Below, in pieces: positions 27,103 to 39,003 of a stretch of DNA of 64,000 nt. Below the pieces are notes generated by a model, which saw nothing but the letters and a program-made list of their open reading frames with translations, searched no databases and had not been told where the DNA came from. The DNA is from Pseudoglutamicibacter cumminsii (GTDB lineage Bacteria; Actinomycetota; Actinomycetes; Actinomycetales; Micrococcaceae), in the NCBI RefSeq assembly GCF_016907775.1, contig NZ_JAFBCO010000001.1, positions 1,922,001 through 1,986,000 of the forward strand, given 5' to 3'. The first letter of the stretch is position 1, and each line of letters starts with the position of its first letter. The position numbers were made by a program, and so were the translations under genes.

Positions 27103-29233
27103 GGTCATCCACACGAACCATGACCTTGGGGTCACGCCGGAGCGACCCCAAAACCTTACGCCTCCGCAGAGCGTGGGTCACCTTGGGTCCGGATGCGTAA
27201 TCGAAGAAGAGAAGCCAACGTTGCTCGGCATCATCCGATCCGTCGGCAACGGGCGTCGGCCCGACGGCCCGGACCCCATCGACTGCCTGCATATCGGAAC
27301 AGAACTGATTGACCACTTCGCGCGGACCCGTCAGCGAGGCCGAACGAACAGCGGGAGGCAAACCCACTTCCGAACGCTCAGCGAGCTCCTGCGCAGCCAG
27401 TCCAGACGGATCCCAGCGCACCAAAGCCCTACCTTGAGGCGACGGATGCCCCGTGAGGACTACCTCACCACCGTCCTGACGACCACGCACCAAGGCCGCG
27501 GCAGCAAACCAACGGTGAGCCACGTTCTCCCCCGAACGCAAACCACTGGAAGCCAGCATCGCATCCGCGTCCAGAAGCAACGCGGCCGCATAACCGCCGT
27601 CTACGAGCGGCTCAGCGCCCGGCGTCGCAATCACCAACTGAGGTTTAGCGTCTACGTGGTGCACCGCATCGGCCCCTGTTGCGCGAACCAACGGAACACC
27701 AGGGAACGCGCGGCCGAACTCCTCGACTGTGCGCTGGGCGCCCACGTGGCCCGCACGCAACTGACGCCCGTCGCACTCAGCACACGAAAAGGCGCGCTCG
27801 ATCGTCCCGCACCAGCCGCATGTTGGAGCGGGATCATGCGACCCCAAGAACTGCAGAGGACCCTGGCACTGCCGGCACCTCGCCGGCATACGGCAACGTT
27901 GACACCGCAACAACGGGATGAACCCTGTGCGGGCGACCTGAACCAAGACCGGTCCCGATTCGAGAGCCTTGCGGGCTACCTCGAAAGCCAAACGCGGAAG
28001 CCGAACCGAATGGAAAATAGGGTCTCGCTCGGACTCGTAGCTATCCGATGTTGCCCTGACCCACGGGGTGCAATCCCGCAGGAGCGAACGTTCAGCCGCA
28101 AGCTCTCGGGCCCACCCGGTTTCGACCAGACGTTGAGCCTCAGAACTGCGTGCAAAGGACGCGAAAATAGCAGCACACCCTGACTCTTGCGCGCGCAACA
28201 GCAGAACCTCGCGGGCGTGATGATACGGAGCGCGTTGCTCAACGTGCGAATCATCGTGGTCGTCCCACATCGCGACCAGGCCGAGGCCCCACACAGGTGC
28301 GAACGCCGCCGAACGCGTTCCTGCAACAATTCGGCGTTGTCCCGTCACTACCTCAAGAAACGAGCGATACCGAGGGCTCGGGCCATCATCAGCGGAAAGA
28401 CGCGCATAAGCATGCTGGCCCACAACCGCATCGAGCGCTTTGGACAACGTATCTAGATCGCGTGCATCCGGAACTACGAGGACGCTTCCCCGCCCCGAAG
28501 CCAGCGTTGCCGCCGCAGCTGTTGCCAAGCGGACGGCCCACCCCTCAAGCCGATGTTGGGCGTCACCGGGTGAGCCCAGATCGCGAGACACCGCTTGCGC
28601 AACTACATCACCCGGTGTGACAGTAACGACCGCGCGCGGAGATTCCCCAGCCGTCAAGGCTGAGGTGAGCCATGCATCGGGATCCTCAGGCGCCCACGAT
28701 ACCGCCCACGCTTGAGTCTTCGGGTCCACAACGGGCAACGCCACCGGCCCCGGCCACGGCTCCTTCTCGATCCGGGCAACCCTCGGAGCCACAGCCGACT
28801 TCACGACGTCAGCAAGCGTACCTGCATAACGTTCAGCAACCGCCTCCGACAGCCGCAAAACCGCAGCCGACAGAACAGGCAACGGCGAGTAGACCGTCAT
28901 GAGCGGACGCGGCGTCACCTCGGGATCACAGTCGGCGGCCCGCTCAACGATGTACCCGTTGACCCGCCGCCCACCGAAGACGACACGCACGCGGGCGCCA
29001 GGAACCGCATCGGAATCCTGATTCTTCAAGACCGCGTAATCGAAGAGTCGATCGAGATGCGGAACCGGGGTATCGACCAAAACCCGGGCGTAAGGAAGCT
29101 GATCAGCGTACTCATCAGCGCCGATCCGAGGCGTTTTCGACGCTCGCTTAGCCGGCTGGGCGTCCTTGACACCAGGCGAAAAACCAAACTGGGAGGCGTC
29201 GAACAAAACGCCATCAGGCGAATCAGTCAACAT
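27089..29233 (-). CDS. priA: PriA-like primosomal protein N', ATPase motifs degenerate
   Basis: 714-residue PriA homologue: N-terminal 3'-DNA-binding domain (YARVLVDTPVPHLDRLFDYAV, about 48-68), helicase-like region, Cys-rich zinc-binding insert (CQRCRMPARCRQCQ ... CGWCGTIERAFSCAECDG, about 435-490) and the C-terminal domain. The Walker A (GxTGSGKT) is absent, and the DEEH-type motif II reads WDDHDDS. Loss of ATPase motifs is known for actinobacterial PriA, so it probably loads the primosome without helicase action. GGGAGG sits 1 nt before the ATG; the adjacent in-frame TTG (29230) may be the start. It lies 32 bp after metK. Confidence 0.92.
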   Translation of the reverse strand: MLTDSPDGVLFDASQFGFSPGVKDAQPAKRASKTPRIGADEYADQLPYARVLVDTPVPHLDRLFDYAVLKNQDSDAVPGARVRVVFGGRRVNGYIVERAADCDPEVTPRPLMTVYSPLPVLSAAVLRLSEAVAERYAGTLADVVKSAVAPRVARIEKEPWPGPVALPVVDPKTQAWAVSWAPEDPDAWLTSALTAGESPRAVVTVTPGDVVAQAVSRDLGSPGDAQHRLEGWAVRLATAAAATLASGRGSVLVVPDARDLDTLSKALDAVVGQHAYARLSADDGPSPRYRSFLEVVTGQRRIVAGTRSAAFAPVWGLGLVAMWDDHDDSHVEQRAPYHHAREVLLLRAQESGCAAIFASFARSSEAQRLVETGWARELAAERSLLRDCTPWVRATSDSYESERDPIFHSVRLPRLAFEVARKALESGPVLVQVARTGFIPLLRCQRCRMPARCRQCQGPLQFLGSHDPAPTCGWCGTIERAFSCAECDGRQLRAGHVGAQRTVEEFGRAFPGVPLVRATGADAVHHVDAKPQLVIATPGAEPLVDGGYAAALLLDADAMLASSGLRSGENVAHRWFAAAALVRGRQDGGEVVLTGHPSPQGRALVRWDPSGLAAQELAERSEVGLPPAVRSASLTGPREVVNQFCSDMQAVDGVRAVGPTPVADGSDDAEQRWLLFFDYASGPKVTHALRRRKVLGSLRRDPKVMVRVDDPSEL

Positions 29234-29265
29234 GCCTCCCAGCTCAGAGAATCCAGTTCAGTTCA

Positions 29266-30471
29266 TCACAGGTTGAAGTAGGACTTGAGTGCGTCGACGC
29301 GGTCCAGGTTCTCCCACGTGAAATCAGGGTCAGGCCGGCCGAAGTGGCCGTGCGCTGCAGTCTTGCGGTAGATCGGACGCTTGAGGTTGAGATCCTCGAT
29401 GATGCCGAGCGGACGCAGATCGAAGACCTCACGAATCGCCGAGGCGATCTTGACCGGATCCTCCTGCGAGGTGCCGAACGTCTCAACGTACAGACCCACC
29501 GGAGCTGCCTGACCAATGGCGTAAGCGACCTGGATTTCAGCGCGGTCAGCCAAACCAGCTGCCACAACGTTCTTCGCAACCCAGCGGGCAGCATACGCAG
29601 CCGAGCGGTCAACCTTCGAAGGGTCCTTACCCGAGAACGCGCCACCGCCGTGGCGGGCAAAACCACCGTAGGTATCAACGATGATCTTGCGGCCAGTCAG
29701 ACCAGCGTCACCGACCGGGCCACCAATAATGAACTTGCCCGAAGGGTTCAGCAGGATCTCCGACTCGGATGAATCCAGCTCCTCGGTAGCCAATACAGGC
29801 TTGACGACGTAGTCATGCAGATCGGACTGAACCGATACGAGGTCGTAGTCCTCTGCGTGCTGGCTCGAAACCACAACCGACTCGATCGAAACCGGCTTGT
29901 CACCGTCATAACCGATCGTGACCTGCGTCTTGCCGTCAGGCCGCAAGCCCGGCAGTACGCCGTCACGGCGCACACGCGTCAACTGCTGCGAGAGACGGTG
30001 CGCCAAGTGGATCGGGGTCGGCATGAACGAATCGTTCTCGTTGGTCGCGTAACCGAACATGATGCCCTGGTCGCCGGCACCCTGGATATCACGTGGATCC
30101 TTAGCCTTGCCGAGACGCTGTTCAAGCGAAGAGAACACGCCAGAAGAAATCTCCTGGGACTGCTGACCGATCGAGATATTGACGCCGCATCGAGCACCGT
30201 CGAAACCGTTGGCGGACGAGTCGTAGCCCAAATCAAGGATGGTCTCGCGAACGATCTCCGGGATCTCAACGTACGCGTCCGTCGTGACTTCACCCGCAAC
30301 CTGAACCAGGCCCGTCGTCGTCAACGTTTCAACAGCCACGCGGGACTCAGGGTCCTTGGCCAGAAGAGCGTCCAAGATCGCGTCAGAAATCTGGTCGCAG
30401 ATTTTATCCGGGTGCCCCTCGGTCACAGACTCCGAAGTGAAAAGGCGTAGGTGATCAGAAGTAAACATCAT
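29266..30471 (-). CDS. metK: S-adenosylmethionine synthetase
   Basis: Makes SAM from methionine and ATP. 401 residues with [21 protein letters not shown] (11-31), [12 protein letters not shown] and the phosphate-binding [19 protein letters not shown]. Starts at tandem ATGs (30471/30468) without a Shine-Dalgarno; TAGAAT at 30481-30486 lies 9 nt upstream, so the message may be nearly leaderless. No SAM riboswitch is recognisable in the 53-bp gap to coaBC. Confidence 0.97.
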   Translation of the reverse strand: MMFTSDHLRLFTSESVTEGHPDKICDQISDAILDALLAKDPESRVAVETLTTTGLVQVAGEVTTDAYVEIPEIVRETILDLGYDSSANGFDGARCGVNISIGQQSQEISSGVFSSLEQRLGKAKDPRDIQGAGDQGIMFGYATNENDSFMPTPIHLAHRLSQQLTRVRRDGVLPGLRPDGKTQVTIGYDGDKPVSIESVVVSSQHAEDYDLVSVQSDLHDYVVKPVLATEELDSSESEILLNPSGKFIIGGPVGDAGLTGRKIIVDTYGGFARHGGGAFSGKDPSKVDRSAAYAARWVAKNVVAAGLADRAEIQVAYAIGQAAPVGLYVETFGTSQEDPVKIASAIREVFDLRPLGIIEDLNLKRPIYRKTAAHGHFGRPDPDFTWENLDRVDALKSYFNL

Positions 30472-30524
30472 TATTTTTCGATTCTATAGAGCTTGGACGG
30501 TGCAGCTTATGCTTCAGTGACGAA

Positions 30525-31778
30525 TCATTGATGAAACCTGGCAGCAATCGCATCCACAACAAAATCAGCGACTTCGCGTTTAGAGCCGGAGAACTCACCG
30601 GCATCAGATCCGTCAGCAGCCAAAACAGCGACGGTGTTATCAGGCGTACCGAAACCTCGAGTCTCGGACACCTCGTTCACAACAAGCAGGTCGGCGCCCT
30701 TGCGCTCGAGCTTGGCACGACCGTATTCGAGAACACTGCCGTTCTTATCGCCGGTCTCTGCTGCAAAACCAACGATGATGCGAGGCAGAAGACCTTGCTC
30801 GGTCGCAGCGCTGCTCTCGTCGTTACGTTGAGCACGAGCACGCCGATCTTCTACCAGACCCTTCAAAATATCTGGGTTACGGACCAACTCGATCACAGGC
30901 GCCGAATCATCGGCTGGGTTCTTCTTGATCTTGCTGTCCACGTATTCTTTCGGCCGGAAATCGGCAACAGCGGCGGCCATGACAACCACATCAGCTTCTG
31001 CGGCCGCATCGCGCATAACCCGCTCCAGATCATAGGCCGTCGTCACAGCAGTGACCTCTACGCCATCGGGAGCTGGAACTTCGATGTTGGCGGCCACGAG
31101 TTCAACCTCAGCCCCCGCGTCACGCAATGCCTCAGCCAGAGCCACACCCTGGCGTCCGGATGAGCGGTTACCCAAGAAACGTACGGGATCCAAAGGCTCG
31201 CGAGTACCGCCAGCGCTGACGACAGCACGCACACCAGCAAGCGGCACCGGCCGGTCGATGAGCGCGAGGGCTTCGCGGGCAATGACCGAAATCTCTTCGA
31301 GCCGGCCAGGCCCGGTGTCCTTGCCCGTGAGGCGACCAACAGCCGGGTCTGGTACATGGACACCGCGGCTCCGCAAGGTTGCGACATTCGCTTGAGTGGC
31401 GGCGTTCTGCCACATCTCGGTATGCATTGCCGGCGCCATATACACGGGCGCGGTTGCTGTGAGGATCGTAGCGGTCAGCAAATCATCAGCACGGCCAGTA
31501 GCGACACGAGCCAACAGATCCGCGGTGGCTGGAGCCACGACCACGAGGTCAGCTTCCTGGCCAAGTCGAACATGATTGACGCTGTCGACAGCTTCGAACA
31601 CGGAGGTACGCACAGGATTGTGGGATAGCGCCTCCCACGTTGCGGCACCAACAAAATTCAGCGTTGACTTCGTCGGGATCACGTCAACGTGATGTCCAGC
31701 CTCAGTGAATTCGCGCACCAAGCCAGGGACCTTATACGCAGCGATACCGCCGCCAACTCCGACGACAATCCGAGCCAT
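30525..31778 (-). CDS. coaBC: Bifunctional phosphopantothenoylcysteine decarboxylase / phosphopantothenate-cysteine ligase
   Basis: Two fused coenzyme A steps in 417 residues. The N-terminal flavoprotein CoaC part (1-190) has VGVGGGIAAYK, VVAPATADLLARVATG and the active-site PAMHTEMW. The C-terminal CoaB part shows VSAGGTREPLDPVRFLGNRSSGRQG, VVMAAAVADFRPKEY, KIKKNP and the C-terminal VNEVSETRGFG. An AGGTAGGGG element lies about 7 nt upstream of the ATG. The 5' region carries 17-bp tandem repeats. Confidence 0.96.
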   Translation of the reverse strand: MARIVVGVGGGIAAYKVPGLVREFTEAGHHVDVIPTKSTLNFVGAATWEALSHNPVRTSVFEAVDSVNHVRLGQEADLVVVAPATADLLARVATGRADDLLTATILTATAPVYMAPAMHTEMWQNAATQANVATLRSRGVHVPDPAVGRLTGKDTGPGRLEEISVIAREALALIDRPVPLAGVRAVVSAGGTREPLDPVRFLGNRSSGRQGVALAEALRDAGAEVELVAANIEVPAPDGVEVTAVTTAYDLERVMRDAAAEADVVVMAAAVADFRPKEYVDSKIKKNPADDSAPVIELVRNPDILKGLVEDRRARAQRNDESSAATEQGLLPRIIVGFAAETGDKNGSVLEYGRAKLERKGADLLVVNEVSETRGFGTPDNTVAVLAADGSDAGEFSGSKREVADFVVDAIAARFHQ

Positions 31779-31842
31779 CCGAAACCCCTACCTCGCTCAA
31801 CCGTCCCTCAATCCGCGAACAGCGCGAACTGTCCAATGCGGC

Positions 31843-31886
31843 ACCGTGCTCATTCGAAGACCGTGCTCATTCGAAGCTCATTCGAA
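31843..31886. repeat. 17-bp tandem repeats upstream of coaBC
   Basis: ACCGTGCTCATTCGAAG occurs perfectly twice (31843-31859, 31860-31876), followed by a partial third copy, CTCATTCGAA (31877-31886). It lies 65-108 bp upstream of the coaBC start, in the 250-bp gap from rpoZ. Confidence 0.92.
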
Positions 31887-31913
31887 ACACCGCATCTATT
31901 TAAACACGCGAAG

Positions 31914-31976
31914 ACGTATGTAGGTTCATAAACGTTAACGGACCCCATGTACCAGGACCGCAGAACCCACATACGT
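31914..31976 (-). other. Long imperfect palindrome between rpoZ and coaBC
   Basis: ACGTATGTAGGTTC (31914-31927) pairs with GAACCCACATACGT (31963-31976). On the minus-strand transcript all 14 positions pair, one as G-U, around a 35-nt loop. It lies between the putative rpoZ terminator and the 17-bp repeats and could shape the coaBC leader. Confidence 0.55.
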
Positions 31977-31980
31977 CCGC

Positions 31981-32007
31981 GAAAACGTTACGTGGTACCT
32001 ACGTAAC
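31981..32007 (-). terminator. Putative rpoZ terminator
   Basis: GTTACGT (31987-31993) and ACGTAAC (32001-32007) form a 7-bp stem around a 7-nt loop about 22 nt after the rpoZ stop. In the minus direction the stem is followed by GTTTTC. The AT-rich stem and short T run make it weak or partial. Confidence 0.45.
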
Positions 32008-32014
32008 CGAGTCT

Positions 32015-32046
32015 ACTCAGCAGCAGGCTTACTCAGCAGCAGGCTT
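32015..32046 (-). repeat. Perfect 16-bp tandem duplication across the rpoZ stop
   Basis: ACTCAGCAGCAGGCTT occurs at 32015-32030 and 32031-32046. On the coding strand, the duplication replaces what would have been GAG-TAG with GAG-TAA, while a non-coding copy with the original TAG follows. The protein end (KPAAE) is preserved. Confidence 0.93.
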
Positions 32047-32301
32047 GGACTCTTTGAGAGGCTTCACTTCGAGAAGGCCTTCGTTGTATTCGCGCAGAGC
32101 GATCGAAAGCGGCTTCTCGTTTGGCTGGGTGTCAACGAGCGGACCAACGTATTCGAACAGTCCCTCGTGCAGCTGCGAATAGTAGGCGTTGATCTGACGT
32201 GCACGCTTGGCTGCGTTGATGACCAGCGCGTACTTCGAGTCAACGTGGGTCAGCAGTTCATCGATCGATGGATCGGTGATACCTGGCAGTTCTTCAGACA
32301 C
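32029..32301 (-). CDS. rpoZ: RNA polymerase omega subunit
   Basis: 90-residue omega subunit that aids RNA polymerase assembly. The GTG at 32299-32301 is chosen because AAGGAGA lies 4-5 nt upstream and the product begins with the typical [37 protein letters not shown]. The C-terminal half holds [17 protein letters not shown]. It follows gmk by 112 bp, the order known from other actinobacteria. Its last codons lie in a 16-bp tandem duplication. Confidence 0.95.
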   Translation of the reverse strand: MSEELPGITDPSIDELLTHVDSKYALVINAAKRARQINAYYSQLHEGLFEYVGPLVDTQPNEKPLSIALREYNEGLLEVKPLKESKPAAE

Positions 32302-32413
32302 AAAGTCTCCTTGGCATTGGTATTGACACGGATCTGTCAATGGCACCATGAGGTGCAAACTATAAGTTTACAACGTCGAAGCCACAGTCGTGACCATCAC
32401 GGCCGTGAACCTC

Positions 32414-33001
32414 TCAGTGGGTCGGATCGATACCCATGATCCGCACGAGCTCGGCGGCCGCACGCTCAACTTCGTCGTTGACGATGGTGTGATCGAATTC
32501 CGATTCAGCTGCGAGTTCCTTTTTCGCGGTCTCAAGTCGGCGAGCTTGTTCTTCTTCGCTCTCAGTCCCGCGGCCAATCAGCCGGGCAACCAGTTCATCC
32601 CACGACGGTGGGGCGAGGAACACGAAGCGTGCTTCGGGCAGGGTTTCGCGGATCTGGCGTGCACCCTGCAGATCGATCTCCAGCAGAACGTGCTTGCCGT
32701 CAGCAACCGCTGCATCGACTGAAGCGCGCGGGGTTCCGTACGTGTTCTGGCCGTGAACGACCGCGTACTCCAGCATTTCCCCGGCATCGATCATGCGGCG
32801 GAACTCGTCAGGTGAAACGAACTGATAATGCACGCCGTCGACCTCGCCTGGGCGTGGATCGCGGGTCGTCGCCGACACTGAAAGCCACACTTCTGGATAG
32901 TTCTCCCGGATGAACGTCGAGACGGTACCTTTGCCGACCGCCGTCGGGCCAGCCAGCACCGTGACCCGTGCTGGGTTGGGTTTGGTTTCAGGCTGTGCCA
33001 T
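32414..33001 (-). CDS. gmk: Guanylate kinase
   Basis: Phosphorylates GMP to GDP. 195 residues with P-loop [10 protein letters not shown] (about 16-25), the GMP-binding [21 protein letters not shown], and [12 protein letters not shown]. The C-terminal lid has [22 protein letters not shown] lies 7 nt before the ATG. The usual mihF gene that precedes gmk in many actinobacteria is missing; pyrF ends 54 bp upstream. Confidence 0.96.
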   Translation of the reverse strand: MAQPETKPNPARVTVLAGPTAVGKGTVSTFIRENYPEVWLSVSATTRDPRPGEVDGVHYQFVSPDEFRRMIDAGEMLEYAVVHGQNTYGTPRASVDAAVADGKHVLLEIDLQGARQIRETLPEARFVFLAPPSWDELVARLIGRGTESEEEQARRLETAKKELAAESEFDHTIVNDEVERAAAELVRIMGIDPTH

Positions 33002-33008
33002 AGGTTTT

Positions 33009-33034
33009 CCTCCATTATCCCGGAAATCTGGAGG
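33009..33034 (-). promoter_or_regulatory. Hairpin that can mask the gmk ribosome-binding site
   Basis: On the transcript, CCUCCA (33034-33029) is complementary to UGGAGG (33014-33009), which contains the gmk Shine-Dalgarno; the loop is 14 nt. Such pairing would hinder initiation unless opened. Its regulatory use is inferred. Confidence 0.4.
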
Positions 33035-33054
33035 CCGATGCGGCCGAGTTCATT

Positions 33055-33951
33055 CTAGCTATTGACTGAAGCGCTATTGACTGAAGCGAGGTCTTCCTGA
33101 GCGGCTTCGATTGCGGCTTCCATCGCGTGTGGCTTCGCAAGTGAACGCGATGCTGGAACGACCACTTGATCCCAGACGTCACCGAACGTTTCGGCGAGGT
33201 CCGATGCGGTCGCCCCTTGCGCTCCGTAGCCCGGCGTCAACAGTGGTGGCTTGCCTGCGGCCAGGTCGATGCCGAGCTTACGTGCCGCATCGCCGGTCGT
33301 CGCGCCGACGACGAGGCCGACGTCACCTAGTGCGGCGGTGACGGCCGCATCAGGCGCGCTGCTAGCGTGGTGAGCCGACATGCGTTGGTTGACCTCGGCT
33401 ACATCGGTGACTACACGCAGTGCCGCGGAGTCATCGCCGCCTGCGTGCTGAACACGTGCACCCTCAGGGTTGGAGGTCAACCCGAGAACGAAGACTCCAC
33501 CGCCGAATTCCGTCGCGGTATCAAAAACCGGGCCGAGCGCCCCTACCCCGAGGTACGGCGATACGGTGACGGCATCCGCAGCGAGCGGCGAGGACGGATC
33601 CAGCCAAGCCTGGGCGTAGCCGGCCATCGTGGACCCGATGTCTCCACGCTTCGCATCCGCCAGAACAAGGATTCCCTGTTCTGTGGCCGCGGCCTGGACC
33701 TTCTCGAGCGCAGCTAGCCCTGCGGAGCCGAAACGCTCGAACAGCGCGACCTGCGGCTTGATGATGCCGGCGCGGCCGGCCGCGGCTTTCACCGCGGCCA
33801 AGCCGAACTCGAGCGCACCTTCAGCTGACTCTGCAAGCCCCCAGTCCTTGAGGATCGAAGCGTGCGGGTCGATGCCCACGCACAACTTGCCGTAGCGTTC
33901 CATTGCCTGGGCAAGCCGTGACCCGAAGGGCTGAACCGAATCCGTGGCCAT
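33055..33951 (-). CDS. pyrF: Orotidine-5'-phosphate decarboxylase
   Basis: Final step to UMP. 298 residues of the longer PyrF class common in actinobacteria: LCVGIDPHASILKDWGL near the N-terminus, VLADAKRGDIGSTMAGYAQAWL with the catalytic Lys/Asp, then VSPYLGVGAL and LLTPGYGAQGAT. The C-terminus ends ASVNSASVNS through a 15-bp in-frame duplication. The start lies 2 nt after the carB stop, so it belongs to the pyr operon. Confidence 0.95.
   Translation of the reverse strand: MATDSVQPFGSRLAQAMERYGKLCVGIDPHASILKDWGLAESAEGALEFGLAAVKAAAGRAGIIKPQVALFERFGSAGLAALEKVQAAATEQGILVLADAKRGDIGSTMAGYAQAWLDPSSPLAADAVTVSPYLGVGALGPVFDTATEFGGGVFVLGLTSNPEGARVQHAGGDDSAALRVVTDVAEVNQRMSAHHASSAPDAAVTAALGDVGLVVGATTGDAARKLGIDLAAGKPPLLTPGYGAQGATASDLAETFGDVWDQVVVPASRSLAKPHAMEAAIEAAQEDLASVNSASVNS
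33059..33088 (-). repeat. Perfect 15-bp tandem duplication at the pyrF 3' end
   Basis: CTATTGACTGAAGCG occurs at 33059-33073 and 33074-33088. In frame it repeats the pentapeptide ASVNS at the extreme C-terminus of PyrF, immediately before the stop. Confidence 0.93.
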
Positions 33952-33953
33952 GC

Positions 33954-37250
<3,297 letters not shown>

Positions 37251-37257
37251 GGAGGTT

Positions 37258-38427
37258 TCAGCCTTCCTTCTGCGCGGTGTGCGCTTGCATAAGTTCGATG
37301 AAACGGTCGAAGAGGTACGAGGAGTCGTGTGGTCCCGCACCGGATTCTGGGTGGTACTGCACCGAGAACGCTGGGATGTCGAGGCAGCGGATGCCTTCGA
37401 CAACCTGGTCGTTGAGGCCGATGTGGGAGACCTCTACGCGGCCGAAGCGCGACTCGGGCGCCTCTACGGTTCCCTCGACTGGAATGTCGATCGCGAAGCC
37501 GTGGTTCTGCGAGGTGATTTCGACGCGGCCGGTTGCCTTGTCGAGGACCGGCTGGTTCATGCCGCGGTGGCCGAAAGGCAGCTTGTAGGTCGAGAATCCG
37601 AGCGCGCGTCCCAAGATCTGGTTGCCGAAGCAGATGCCGAAGAGCGGGATGTTGGCGTCGAGTACGTCGCGGACGAACTGAACCTCAGGGTCGGCCTGGG
37701 CAGGGTCGCCGGGGCCGTTCGAGATGAAGACGCCGTCGAAGTTTTCGCCCTTGATGTCGGCGAACGTGGATGCGGCAGGCAACACGCGTACGCGAACGCC
37801 GCGTTCTGCGAGTCGGCGCGGGGTCATGCCCTTGATACCGAGGTCGAGTGCGGCAACGGTTGCGAGCGGTTCACCTTCCCAGCCGTGATCGGCTGCGTCT
37901 ACCCAGTAGCTTTCCTTGGTCGTGACGACGTCGGAGAGGCGCTGGCCCTGCATCGAAGGCTGGCCCTTGACGGTCTCTACGAGTTCCTCGACCGGCTTTT
38001 CCGCAGCTTCACCCGAGAAGATGCCGGCCTTCATCGCACCAGCGGTGCGGATGTGGCGGGTCACAGCACGGGTGTCGATGCCCGCGATGCCCACGATGCC
38101 GTCGCGCTCAAGCTCGTCATCCAGCGTGGTTTCGGAGCGCCAGTTCGAAGCGATGCGCGATGGCTCGCGGACTGCGTAGCCGGCGACCCAGATCTGAGCC
38201 GATTCGTTATCGGTCGGGTTGGCGCCGGTGTTGCCGATGTGCGGGAACGTCTGGACGACGATCTGCCCTGCGTAGGACGGGTCGGTCAGGGTTTCCTGGT
38301 AGCCGGTCATGCCCGTGGTGAAGACGAGTTCACCGAGGGTCTGGCCACGTTTGCCGTAAGCGGTTCCGCGGAATACGCGGCCGTCTTCAGTGACAAGGAG
38401 TGCCTTGTCGTGATCGGTGTGTGCCAC
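37258..38427 (-). CDS. carA: Carbamoyl-phosphate synthase small (glutaminase) subunit
   Basis: Hydrolyses glutamine for CarB. 389 residues: N-terminal domain ([20 protein letters not shown]) and a class I glutamine amidotransferase domain with nucleophile Cys in [15 protein letters not shown] and the His/Glu pair in [13 protein letters not shown]. Other members often read GICLGHQ, so FGNQ is a mild variant. The GTG start directly follows the stop of the upstream PH-like protein, and the stop lies 7 nt from the carB start. Confidence 0.96.
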   Translation of the reverse strand: MAHTDHDKALLVTEDGRVFRGTAYGKRGQTLGELVFTTGMTGYQETLTDPSYAGQIVVQTFPHIGNTGANPTDNESAQIWVAGYAVREPSRIASNWRSETTLDDELERDGIVGIAGIDTRAVTRHIRTAGAMKAGIFSGEAAEKPVEELVETVKGQPSMQGQRLSDVVTTKESYWVDAADHGWEGEPLATVAALDLGIKGMTPRRLAERGVRVRVLPAASTFADIKGENFDGVFISNGPGDPAQADPEVQFVRDVLDANIPLFGICFGNQILGRALGFSTYKLPFGHRGMNQPVLDKATGRVEITSQNHGFAIDIPVEGTVEAPESRFGRVEVSHIGLNDQVVEGIRCLDIPAFSVQYHPESGAGPHDSSYLFDRFIELMQAHTAQKEG

Positions 38428-39003
38428 CTATGCCGTCCTTTCTGGGTGCGTCCCGTTCACCGCGCCCGCGTTGTCGTTCGCGGTCGTCGATGAGTTCGGT
38501 TGCGTGTGAATTTCTGGGGCGAGCTTACGCAAAGCTGCCAAGAGTGTGCTGTGTACGGTGCGGGATTCGGCCCGGAAGCCGGTGTCGACGCTCGTTTCGC
38601 CGAGACTGTGGCGGATCACGATAACACCGCCGTCTTCAACGAACTTGCCGACCATGCCGCGCACCGTCGTGATCCCAGTGATGTGCTGGGCTGGGATGAA
38701 GAAGTTGTCCGCTTCGGTCCGGTAGACGGCCACGCCGTCCTCGCAGACCGAGAGCGCCGCCGCGCATCGGACGCCGAGCTCGTGTGCCGCGATCCGCTCG
38801 AGGTGCTGACCCGCGAAGGTCGTGACAACGTAGGTTCCTTCGCCTTCAACGCGTGGCTCAGCCAGCTCAGCTGGAAGCTGGTGCGGTGCCGCGATCGCTG
38901 ATTGCCGCTTCTTGCGGTGCGACCAACCGAGCAACATGAGCGCGATAGCGAGAACGCAGATCGCCACCGTGACGATCAAGCCAATGAATTCTCCCTGAGT
39001 CAT
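38428..39003 (-). CDS. Single-span membrane protein with PH-like domain, in the pyr operon
   Basis: 191 residues: an N-terminal membrane segment (FIGLIVTVAICVLAIALMLLGW, about 6-27), a basic stop-transfer (SHRKKRQ), then a beta-rich domain (about 55-150, including GEGTYVVTTFAGQHLERIAAHELG and ADNFFIPAQHITGITTVRGMVGKF) resembling bacterial PH-like domains, and a polar tail. Such a gene between pyrC and carA recurs in actinobacteria; its role is unknown to me. The ATG overlaps the pyrC stop (ATGA), so it is firmly in the operon. Family assignment is by pattern memory and moderate. Confidence 0.8.
   Translation of the reverse strand: MTQGEFIGLIVTVAICVLAIALMLLGWSHRKKRQSAIAAPHQLPAELAEPRVEGEGTYVVTTFAGQHLERIAAHELGVRCAAALSVCEDGVAVYRTEADNFFIPAQHITGITTVRGMVGKFVEDGGVIVIRHSLGETSVDTGFRAESRTVHSTLLAALRKLAPEIHTQPNSSTTANDNAGAVNGTHPERTA

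Noticed and set aside
31843-31886. Possible CRISPR-like repeats upstream of coaBC
   Set aside because: Units are 17 bp and directly adjacent with no spacers; no cas genes in the window.
37251-37403. N-terminal extension of carB overlapping carA
   Set aside because: The extra 51 residues are an out-of-frame reading of the carA 3' end; the family N-terminus begins at 37250.
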